DNA of 64,000 nucleotides from Hydractinia symbiolongicarpus (Eukaryota > Cnidaria > Hydrozoa > Anthoathecata > Hydractiniidae). The position numbers and the translations under genes were made by a program. Where the stretch lies: contig NC_079876.1 in assembly GCF_029227915.1 (NCBI RefSeq), forward strand, positions 19,160,001 through 19,224,000, in the 5' to 3' direction. The notes beneath the pieces were generated by a model. That model did no database searches. It saw only the letters and a program-made list of their open reading frames with translations, and was not told the origin of the DNA. Positions 35,501-47,801 of the stretch are shown here, one piece after another (positions within the stretch are counted from its first letter, which is position 1; every line of letters begins with the position of its first letter).

Positions 35501-38500
35501 TACTTTTTGTACAATTTCTCAGCTTGAGCGCGATATTTCTTGTAATGTGGTGTAACCTTTCCTTTAAGTTTTAAAACCAATTTCTTTCCCTGTTTGTACA
35601 ATTTAGTGTACGTTTCTTTAGCTTTGGCTTCATATTTTGCGTACAATACCTTTGCTTCAGCAATATATTTGGTTTTTAGTTTCATCAGTTTTAATTTTGT
35701 CTCTTCAACTTTTTTAATAGCCTGTTTGTATGTCTTGACAGTGAATGCAACGATATCAGCTACAGTTGTTTCCTCTAAGAATTTCAAGGATTTCTTTACC
35801 ATCTGTTTATATTTCAGAACAAGTTGTTCGTATTTCTTGATTGCTTTCTCTTTCAGTTCGTCGTATTTATCTGATGCTTTGGACATTAGTTCTTTGGCCT
35901 TTGCTTCAATGGCGACCTTTTGTTTTGCCAATTCCTTCAATGCTAAGTCTTTTAGTTCAATGATCTTGCCTTTGGTCATTACAGAGACGGTCTTTGATAA
36001 ATCTACAAGTTCATGTGCCATTACTTCATCTGCAATTTCCTGCCATAACTGATTGTCAACGAAAGCCTTAATTGGACATTCACTCCATTGATGTTTAAGG
36101 TATTTGTGATTGTCCTTCATCATTTTTGTAAGTTTGGCAACACGTTCGTTGTACGCTTTCTTTAACATCTGTTTCAGTTCCGATGGGAGTTTCATCATCT
36201 TGTTTTTGGCCATGTTGATATTTTCAACTGCATCGTTGTAAATCTGTTTGCAGGTTTCTTTAGTCCATTTATCTGTGCACTCATCAAGTATCATCTTACT
36301 ATATTTTGTTGCCATATCTAAGTATGCTTTAGACTTTTCTTTGATCAACGTTCTATCCACCTTTTTGAGTTCATTAATGAAATCCTGAGTGATTAGGGTA
36401 ATAGCAGAAACTGCTTTCCAGAATGTTTCTTCAGGGTTTTTTCTAAACGCTGCAAATTTGTCTGAAATTTGAATTGGTACCATTTTGACGAAATCTTCAA
36501 CACTCTTCTTTGAAGCATCAAAATGTGGGCCGACTTTCCTAGAGACTTGGTTGATGGTGAACATTCCGCTCTTCTTCATTTGTTTCAGAGTTTTCAAAGC
36601 CTTGGTGACTTGTGGATGTTTAGAGTACTCATTGTAGTATTTTTCCAACTTGGCTTGGTATTTACCGAGTTTTGCTTTGTATTCTGCAATCTTTTCATTG
36701 GCTGCTTTCATGTGTTTCCTTGTGGTTGGATGAGATTTAAGCTCCTCGATCTTATTTTGGACCAACTTGACGAGCTCTCTGATTTTCCGGACAGTTTTAA
36801 CAAGATATTTGTGGTTGACCACATTTTTGTAGAGTTCATGTTTCTGAATCTTATCCTGCAATTCTTTCAATGCTTTAGATAATTTATCCATGTTTTCTTT
36901 AGCAGCTACCGATGATTTTTCGAGAGCAGTCATTACCTTCTCCTTCAAAACAACAATAGCTTCGCTTCCTGATTCAACAGCCAAGATGTAGTGTGGGTAA
37001 TAGGCTTTCACAATCTCTTCAGCTAATTCAACTGAACCACGAAGTGTTTGGTTAATGATAGATTCACTTTCCACTTTTAATTCTGGTAAGATAACTGTTT
37101 TCAATAAGATATCAGCCTTGGTGTAATATTTAGTGGTCAAATCTGTCACTTTTGCGATGTTCTTGTTTACCATTGTCTCAGCTTGAGCGTACTTGGCTTT
37201 AATTTGGTTAACTATCAATGTTTTGATTTCTACATAGATTACCATTAAAGTTTTGTCCTTGTTGTCATTGTACACCTTAGTAGCTCTAGTTTTTACTTGG
37301 ACGTATAAATCTTTAGCCTTTGACATGTATTTTTTTACCTCTTTTCGTCCCATTGCTTCGTATTTTTTGTACATCTTAATAGCTTTTGGTTTGATCTCGT
37401 TGTATTTGTCTTCAGCTTGCTTGATGTATTTTTTACATACAGCGAGAGTTTTCTTGTACATCCTAAGAGCCTTTTCTTGGTATTTTTTCATCAGTTTCGC
37501 CAATTTGTTGTACTTCACTTTGGATACTTTCATCATCCTGTTTGTTTTGTCTTGTCCATATTTGTAGACCTTCTCACCAACTTCTTCCCATGATAGATCA
37601 CCATATTTAGCTAAGAACTTTTCATACTCCTTTTCCATTTTGCTTTGCAATGCAACAATCTTTGATTTCAATTCGCCATAGATTTTCTTTGCTTCCTTTG
37701 TTACTTTAGACTTGACAACGCCATAGTATTTGTTTCCGAACTTAACAGCAATGTCCTTGTAGTGGACATATACATCAATGGTTGGTTGCTTAAGGTCTTT
37801 ATAGACTAGGATAGATTTGTCTGATATAACAGTATACCATTGTTGAGCTGGATTTACAACTTCTTTGTAGATTCTGCTGTAGATTTTGTTGTAGTTAACT
37901 TTACTCATTTCTGCCGCCATGTTGTAGATTTCTGTGGCACGTTTTGTTGAGACTTTGTGCATTTTTGTAATGTAGCTGACGAAATTCTCTTTGTTTGATA
38001 GGGCAAATTTTTTCAATTCCAAAAACCATTGCTCATATTCCTTCTTTGGAATAGAGCGGATGTAGTCATAGGCGTTTTCAATTTTAGCATACGTTTGGAT
38101 AGCTGTAACAAATAATTGCGAGTAAATATCATCGATAAGTTGCTTTACCATTTTAACAGAGTCGATAGCAGACTTTTCAAGGCTTATACTTTTGGCAGTT
38201 TTGATAAGATCGCTAAGCCTTTTGTTTACTCCATACTTGGCAAGGTGGTTCAGAAGATCAGCATCTTTCCATGCCTTCCATGTTGGTCCTGCAATATCCA
38301 AATTAGACAGTTGTTTCAAAGTACTGGAAAGTTCTTCAGCATACAACGTGATGATTTCTGATGAGGTGTGAATCAAAGTCTCCATATGTTCTTCAAATGA
38401 TTTTGATCTGAGTCTTCTTTGTTCTTGCATTAAGCCATCGTAAACAGCATTAATTTCTCTACGAATGTTTGTGATCAATGTCTTTCTGTCCTTGTATATC

Positions 38501-41500
38501 TTCGTGACGTAAGCAACAGCCTCCGTGCTCATATCAGTTGCAGAATCAAAGAACTTGTCGACCATTTGCTCAGGAGTCATTTCAAGCATTCTGTCAAGGA
38601 TGGTGTTCACTTTTTCGATCTTAGTATTCATCGATTTTAACGAAGCAGCGGTGTACTCGTTTATGTATGCTTTAATGATATCTTTCTGCAAATCTGTAAA
38701 TGTTCCAAGCTTGAACCCTAAAACATCGATGTTTCTAATTTGTTGCTTTATGTTGTTGTACAAGGGAGTTAGTGGCTTCACTAGGGGTAACAAGAATGCT
38801 TCGATTTTGGCCAATTGCTTCATGAAGTATGGTCGAACTGATGGAATTCTAATCAAAGCAATTCTTCCTTTTACTTGTTGTACAGCAAGATTCAACACAG
38901 GGCCGAAATGCTTGTCAAGTGATTTGCCAACAATGGTAACATAGTCAGTTAATGGTTCAGCGAATTTAGCAACCTCGTTGAAGGCTTTGCCAAATTTAAC
39001 GTCGACAATATTTGAGTAGGTGCGTACCAGTTTGATCAGATCTAACATTGCTTTGCGTGTTGTTTTTGGAAGTTTGTTGAAACTTTCTTTAATGACGACT
39101 AGGTGTTTCTTGAGCGGCTTTCCTTGCACTTTGTAATTCATAACTTTGACACGAGCATCTTTCATCATTTGTTCGACTTCAATGCTATTAAGCTTGGTCT
39201 TAAGTTCGGATATTTTAGACTTGATGATTTCAACAACCTGTTCAACATTCTTTTTTGTGTATGGTATTGTCATTTTTAGAATGTCATCTTTAACTTTAGC
39301 TCCATGTGTCATTGCCTTTGTTTTGAATTCTGCAAATTTGAGGTTTGCTTCTTTTGTGTAGAATGCAATGTATTCTTTTCCCTTGTTGGTAATGATGACA
39401 ACAATTTCTTTCATTGGTTTGCCTCTAAATTTGAAGTCCTTGACCAACTGAATAGCTTTGTTGACAACGGGTCTTGTAGATTCTGTCAAGTTAGTTGCTA
39501 CTTTTACTGCAAGTTGGCTTAGTTCGTTGAAGTTCTTTTTTAGTTCTCTCTGGAAGTTCTTCATAAGTTTTTTAGCTTCTCTGGCAATTTCTTTACCTTT
39601 GTGTACCAATTCTTTGCCTTTGTGGATGAATTCAGGGACATTTTTGGCGACATTGCTCAACTCCTTGGCCATTGCTTTCAAACAGCTTCTGATCATTGTT
39701 GACATTTTTCTTAAAGCATCAACTGTAACTTCCCCGACTTTGTTTCTTGCATCAATAAAATCGAACTCGTCAAATGTTTTGTCGACATTTCTTAAGACAC
39801 TCAAAATCGCTTTTTGTGAGTCATCTGCGGCTCTCTTTGTAAGTCTTCGTGATGTTTGGAAGATTTGATTGGATAATTTCTCAACTTCTTCCATTGTCGT
39901 TTTGATGACTGGTCTGAAGACACCGATGATTTTCTGGATGGTATTAGCATTCCAGTTGAAAGCAAATTGGCACATGCCTTTAGATAAGGTATACTGGAAA
40001 GATGTTTCGTTGACGATATTGTTGTTAAGCGAACGCTGAACTGTCATTCTCAAAATACTGTCGTCTTGAACCTCAAAGATCACTTGAGCAAATACATTGG
40101 GTGTAAAGCTCATCTTGTAGACAATGGCATGTTTCTCAACAAATGCTTCCCAACCTGATGTGAATTTGTTGTAGAATCCTTGTGCTCCAATTGCAAGATT
40201 TTTCCAGTCAGCTCGAAGAGTGGTTCCTACAATGTTTCCTGCTGTTTCAGCTGAGATAGTAACTGATTTGACTCTGCGATTGATTTTTCCAGCAAAAGTG
40301 ATGTCGCGTTTCAGTTGTGGAGACACTAACTTCAAAGAAGCTGAATTTACTCCTTTCTTTGCAATTGCTTTGAAAATTTGTTTTTTCATTGATAAGACGT
40401 TAAAAACAACCATGCTCTCTTTCTTCGCGTATCTTCCGCTAACTTCAAACCATTGTGATCCAAAACCAGAAACAGCCAATGTGACTTTTTTAAAAAAGCT
40501 GTTGTAATCACCAGATATTTTGAAAAAGGTTTTTTGTGCGCTGGAAACGGAGAAGATCAATCCTCTTGTTGCTTTATTGTAGTCGCCGAGGATGTTAAAC
40601 AGCATTTTTCTGTTGTAGATCAATCGAAGTTGTACATTTCTTCGTGTCATCAATCCAACAATCTTTCCATTGTATTTGAACACTTGAGCAACAAGTTTAA
40701 CAGTTTTTGGATTTGTTTTGCTGAAAATGATTGCAAAATTGATGTCTTTTCCCATTGATGTGGAGAATTCTAATTGATTGTTGGTGTTTTTGTACGTGTT
40801 TGTGGCTGTTAGAGATCTTTTGTAGTTCTGCCATTTGATCCCCATATCGGTTGTTAAACTATATCCTTTGTTTTTGTCAACTCTGGCTGTGAAGGTAGCA
40901 AACATCTTTGGTAAGAATTCAATGGAAATGTCTAATTGACGATTTTTTTTGGTGTACCGCATTGAATGAGACACATGTTTTGTTGGAATGTATTCCCAAT
41001 CAGCAATGATTTCAGCTGTTCTTTTGCCATTGGCGATGGTAAATGTGATCGAAGATTTTCTTGTTGTAGCATACTGTATACGGAAGGTCAAAGCATGTGC
41101 TGTCTTGCTGGCTGTTCCTCGATTTTCATAAGCAGCCTCCCAGCCGTATTCATAAGTTTTTCCAAGGGTAGAAACGCCAAATTTATGGATTAGCTCTTTC
41201 ACGTCTTTCCCGTTTGTGAATGAAGCTTGTTGATATAATTTCACCAAACTTTTAGTATTTTTTGAAGCCACAACTTCCGATACATAACCATATTTGGATT
41301 TACTGTACTCAACAACAGTGGTATATCCAAAAACATACTTTCCTACAATTAGCTTAGCCATTGGTCCGTTTTTGCCACCACCGTATATGTAGCCGAATTT
41401 TGTGCTGACTGGTAATGTCTTGCCATTGATGACAAGTTCTGATGTTAATTCTATTTTGTTGCTACCATCAACACCAGTTCTTTCATATTTGTTCGTGAAA

Positions 41501-44500
41501 AGGATAGTCTTGTCCATGACGTAACCTTCTAGTCCCATGTTTGTTGCACTGTTAACAGCTTGGCTGAATACCTTCCATCCAGCTTTGTATTTCCCAGCTT
41601 CCAAGTCCATTTTCAATTCCACATTACTGTAATCCTTGTACTGCAAATCGTAAGTATTCTTGGCTTTCACCTTATCGTTGTATTTCACTTGTGATTTCAG
41701 GTTAATGTGACCAGTGTGTTGTTCGTAATCATTGACCAGTTCATACGTCTTATCCATACCATTCAGCTTGACGCTGAATGAGAGACGTTTATGGATGTAT
41801 CTTGAGCCCAAAGAATGATACTTAGTACAAACTAAAACGGGTTCTTTTTCGGAGTCAGTGGTACCATAGTATGCGCTTGAGCAGAGACTCTTACCATGTC
41901 CATGGTTGTTTGTGTATACTCCACGAACTCCAGCAATATATTTACCGTAAGCGGCTCCAACTGTTGTTCTGTATCCTTCAGCTGTGTAGACATTTACGAA
42001 AACTTCGCCTTTGCGTTCATTGATATTGAAATTGATTTTAACTGTTTTGGTGTCGTCTTTGTTGTAGATACCAAATTTGCTTTCAGCTGTCTTTCCTGCG
42101 ACATTGACTACCACTTTTACACTTTTCTCGACTTTGGTGTTGGTTAAAGAGAATTTGGAGTTTGCATTTCTTTCCAAAACATTGACATTTAAGACCAGGA
42201 CCTTCTCGCTCTTTGCGTTTTGGAATGTGGCACTAAAATCTGCTTTCTTGTCATTTACCATTAAAACATTTTCAATTGATTTTTTTCCATTCCTGTCGTA
42301 GTAGCCAAGCACATTTGAAGCTGATTTTCCCAAAATGTTGACAGTTGTGATCAGTTCTTTAGTTTTGTCTTTGTTGACGATTCCGCCATAGAGTGAGGCT
42401 GATTTTCCACTTGATATATGGGTTGCAACAAGTCTAAGTCCTTTCTTAGTGCTCTCATTTTCCCATTGTCCACTGACTTCAACAGCTTGTTTCAACTGGT
42501 CAGCATTTAAGCTGGCAGTCATCTTTTGATCTTTTGTGTTGTATTCTAACACACCAGTGACAGATTTTTTTGGGTAATACATCGTTGATGAGTGAAGCAT
42601 ATGTCCAGTTGCTTTTCGCACGTATTTGGTGACGTGTTCGAATTTGTACCAGTCGTATTCAGTTGTGAAAGATACGCCATAGTGTTGACTCACCATGTTG
42701 CCTCTGTTAAAGTACTCAAGTTTTGTCATGAAATCCTTTGGAGTAAGGAAGTTGTTTTTAGTTTCGATGGCTGCTCCTCTTGCGAGGGTATCGTAACTGA
42801 AGTTGATTTCTGCGCGTTTGCCATACCTCTCTGTTGACAGTTGTAATGATCTGGTGTAATCCACGTCAGAGTACACCATTTTACCATTAAGTTTTCTTTC
42901 ATATGCTGCTCCTGGTGTGCTAAATTCAATTTTACCAGTTGTAACGGTCTTCTTTTTTGTCATAGCAACTAAAAATTGCCATGTTGTCAATTTTTCATCA
43001 CCACGAACCAATTTCATGCCGAAGTGAGCTGGACCAGATAGTGGAAAGTATGGTGCTTCATATTCACGGAAGGCAACTGGAAGTCTGACGCTTGTGCACA
43101 AACCATACCCAATCAACTTAGATTTAAGGCAAACATCTGGATTGATTTTTCGTGGAGTACCTTCTATCAAATCAGTTTTTTCATTGATGTAGGTAAAAGG
43201 CGTTGATCTAAAAAGAAGGAGAACATTGGTATTTAAACTTAATTTAATACGAATTACGACAATGAAAATCCACCTGTGGATAACTTAATAAAAGTATTTG
43301 GAGTAAAAGTAGTAAATACTTACGAGAAATTAAAAAGTTGAATTGGCTCTTCAGGGGTGTCTAAATTGATTTTAAGTTTTTGTCCTTCACGATACAGAAC
43401 ACTGCCCTTGATCATGTTTGACACAAACATGGATGAATTGACAAAGACACCAGATGACACAAAGTGACTCTCAATTCCCATCTGTCCTGATAGTTCAACA
43501 ACTGCACTTGGTTTAACATATCCATTGACTTGAATACCTCCACGTCCCCAGAACATGTTTCTAATGTCAAATTTACCATCAAGTTCAACGGTAGCAACAG
43601 TTGATCCAACAAGTTTTAACTTTAATGGCAAACCAAGACCAGTTGGTACTGTGTGTGTCATTTCCAAGAACATCATGCTTTTACTGAACGTCTTGTGTCC
43701 ACCTGTTGCAGCGAAATTCATCAGTTGGATTACATTCATGTCATCAATTTTGTTAATCATCCAGTAGATATCATCGTAGCTCATAACACGAACTTCTTGA
43801 CCCATAATTTTAACGGAAAAGTGTCCAGTTGGTGTTGGCGATTTCATGTTGACTTTGTTGTGCACTTTGTTTAAGTTGTCGTTAACATTTCGTCGTGTTC
43901 TTTGGTTTGTATTTTCGCGTTTAAGGGCGAACTCACGAATTTTGTCAGCAGTATAAGTTGTGTTAAAGATTTTAAAGACAAAGTTATCTTCCAAGATGCC
44001 ATCTGGTCCAAATACATTTTCCATGACTGCTTCCATACCGTCCATTCCAACAATAGCTTCGACAATGGGTACTGGTACTCCCATAACCTGTGCAGTTAAG
44101 TTGAATAATGCACTTTTGGGTAAGTAACCGTCGGGGTGGAAGATAACATGACCTTCAGCAGTTGCACCACTTTCCAAGGACTCCAAGTGAATAGATTTCT
44201 CATAGGATCGTGAAAATTGATGAATTGGCAGATCCATTTTTCTCAAGGGAGTGGTTTTGGTCATAAGCTCTAAGATGTTTCTTGCTCTGCAAAAAAATAT
44301 TGTATAAAAATATTATCATAGTAATAATGTGGCTACTTTAAGCAACAAACTATTTTATTTCTACCAAATATAACGTACTCTCTATTTTTAGGGTCGCTTG
44401 ATTCCATGATGTTGGTTAAGTGAGACCACATGAAAGATGCCACTTGTCTACTTTGCTCAGTCTCAAGGGCACGAATGACATGCGCAAGGACACTTTCAGA

Positions 44501-47500
44501 CGGGCACTTCATTAAAGCGATGAAAGAGTGGATGCGAATTTCTGGATCTACAACTTCATTAACGAGAACTTTCATGATGTCATCAGTATGAGCTCCATCG
44601 CAGGGCATTCCACGGAAAGCATCAAAAGCAGCTCTGGTGATGTTGGCGTGTTTTGCATTTTTAGCACAACGAATGAGAGTTGATCTCACACGAATTGGTC
44701 GTTTAGCATTTCCAATTGCTTTCAGCACCATCAAAATTTCTTCAACACGTTCATGATCTTTTTGTCCTTCGCATTGAGTTTTGAGCTTCTTCTCCAAGTA
44801 CCTTTCAGCTTCGGTGATAGGATTTTTATTACCCTAAAACCAAAAAAGTAATGTATAATACATCTAATAACAATTAGATAAGTAGAACTAAATATTTTCT
44901 TGAGAAATTAAAAAAATCTTACAAAGACACATTCTTCAGGGAGACTTCCGCAATGTCTTGACATAAGCGTACCCAGTGTTAGATAAGCTTGTCGCGATGG
45001 TTGCTTCTTTAAAATCTCCAATACATTGGAAATCATTTCCTTTGTTGTTTTTCCAACCAACGCAATACTCTGCAAGAACATGTTCATTCGCTCACCACTG
45101 ACTTTTCCTTCGATGATGACATTTCGAACCATGGAGACACAAGTTGATGTGCCACAGTATGCAACAGCATCCAAAAGGTATTGTCTAAAAGAATCAATTT
45201 CTTATTAGTATATCAAGGCACACCTATATTATCCTTATTTTAATTCCTTCTGAGTTATTATATCATTAAATCCAGCTTTTAGTAACACGAATCTCTGTAT
45301 GATATAGTATTAAATCTACCTGTAAACATCTTTCAAGTCACGATCTTCGCTCTCAAAGTATTTGGTCCAGATTGGTTTCATACGCTTTTGGTCCATTTTA
45401 CGTAGCAAGAAAACAAGTGAAGTGAACTCATGTGCTGAATGTTGTTTAGCTGAGAGGTCCCCTTTCTTGACAAGTCGATCCATGATTTGATCAACATGTT
45501 CATCAACAGTGTTGGACAACGATAATTCTTCGGTTGAGTAGTCAAATACGATTGAGGTTTCCTTTCCATAGTCTAGAAGGAAGATGAATACTCAGGTTAT
45601 TATATAGTTAAAATCCACTATAGAAAAGAATTTAGAAGCCTTATTATGACTTCTGTTCGTCACAGATTTCCTCCAAAGTAATTGTTTAGCAGTAACCCTT
45701 TCCAAGTCACCCCTTGTGAGACGTTGTCTTTTTACTTGCAAAAAAATACTGCAATAGTAAAAACTAGCACTTCGTCAAGCATCATGGATGTAATCACTTA
45801 TAAACCTGTGATTGGTACAAATAATAATAACCAGACGTTAGCCCGTGTAAAATTCGAGGGGGTGGTTCAGCTAAAAAAACATGGAACTTGACCCGTCGCA
45901 ACTAGCAGCTACCATTTTTAATTCACGGGAATTCGCCCGTCACAACAAAGTGGCTAAAAATAAACCACATGTGTTATTTCATGTGTTCGTAGCATGATGT
46001 TTTTCTTGCACGCGCAAACAGGGGAAAAATGTGTATTAATATAAAACTTACTGGCAGCAGTCATCTTTACGTCCATAACTGGTTGATATTTGACGAACTT
46101 TAATTCCTGATTGACAAATGTCATGGCACCAGATGGACTTTCATAGCCAGCAGAAAATGGTCTAAAGAGGTGGGTTTCTTTGCAACTCACAGATTTGATC
46201 AGGTTATCTTCCATTACGTAATCACACTTGCTGTTGGAATCTAAAGGTTTCAAAGATGACTGTGTTTTGATTGTTGCCGTTTGGATACCAATTTCATTCA
46301 CACCACGTACAGAGCAGTCTGTGAGTTTCTTTGTCTTGACAAGTTTTCCTTTTACCGATTCGACAGTTGCTTGGCAAATACCATTGACGTCTGTTTCCAT
46401 GCCGGATGTTTCATCAATTTGGAATGCGCTAAGCATAGCTCGCTTGATGTTAAGAATGTGTGTTGGTTCCGTGTTGTGGGGGAGCAAGGAGTGAATTTTG
46501 TTGCCTGTGGAAAGAAAGATGCAAGTAAAAAAAAAGAAAGAATAATGTGAGAAAACATAAATAACATATACAAATGATATGTCAATGTAAAGAGAAGAAG
46601 TAAATCAAGCATCGTGGATTAAATTATAATATACTGAAGCTATGATTTCAATAAAATGACAAAATAAAAAAAATAAATACGACTCACCGTTCATAGTAAA
46701 GAGCAACTCATTTTTTTCAAGTTCTTGTTTAAACTTTGCTGATTCAGCTGTTTTAACAAAACCTGCTTGGGTTCTGTCCTTTGAAAGGAGTTCAGCTCCA
46801 CCCAGCTAAAAAAAACCAGCCAAAACTCAGGTTAGATAAGAACTCGTCGCATTGAGTATGAATGTCAAACTTGTTCAATGTTGTTAGCAGTATTTAAATA
46901 ATCCTTTGATATTTGACAAAATAAAATGGTTGGAAAGAACATAGATTTGGAAAAATAATTTATTTTAAAGTTGGTCTCACATTTGTTAAACAAACATTAA
47001 AATTGTGTGAGGACGCAAGCATATACTTCTTTTTAAAACTTTAAAAATATTTCAGACAAAATAAGCAGATTCTTTTTTTATTGTTGAAAATTAACTGTCA
47101 AAATTAATACAACTTACACTCATGGAAAATTTACATTCCGACAAGGGTGTAATGAAAATACGGGCCCTCAACTGCAGACCCGTTTTTTGCTTCGAAGATC
47201 CTTCAACGTTGTTAAGAGTTTCTCCAGCATAGTCATAGGAGTATGTTTGGCCTTGTCTGAATCGTGATCCTGAATAAAAGTGAAAGTAAATTTAAAACTT
47301 TTTTTTTGCTTAGAAAAGAAGAAGCAAACAAAACAAACAAACAAATAAGTGGGAGTATTTAAAGAATAAAAATGTTAGTTACCAGAGCAGCCAACTTCTT
47401 TAATCACCAAACCAGGTAGGTTGTCATTTAGTACCAAAAACGGTGCTATAAAAAAAATATATATTGAAGTTTATACAATAAATAAAAGTAATATACTATA

Positions 47501-47763
47501 ACAGACGGTGACTTGCTGCAAAGAGACCTTAAGGATGACTTAAGGGTGAAGATTTATATCACATGAAAGGTTTTAAAAGTTTTAATACTTCTTTGCAGTT
47601 ATAATTCTAAGATTATTAAACATTATTATGCTGCTATGAAAAATGTAAAAATTTACTTTTAGGTATAAAATAGAAAAAATAATTCTCGAAAATTTAAATG
47701 AGGTAAAGGAAACTTTGGGTGTGACGTTCTATGCAAGATTTTTTAACGACAAAACACTTTTCA

Positions 47764-47801
<38 letters not shown>

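Noticed and set aside
33895-42837. Many plus-strand open frames of 60-152 codons opposite the giant exon
   Set aside because: They are shadows of the Lys/Tyr-rich coding strand, have Phe/Leu-rich composition, and lack splice context or recognisable domains.
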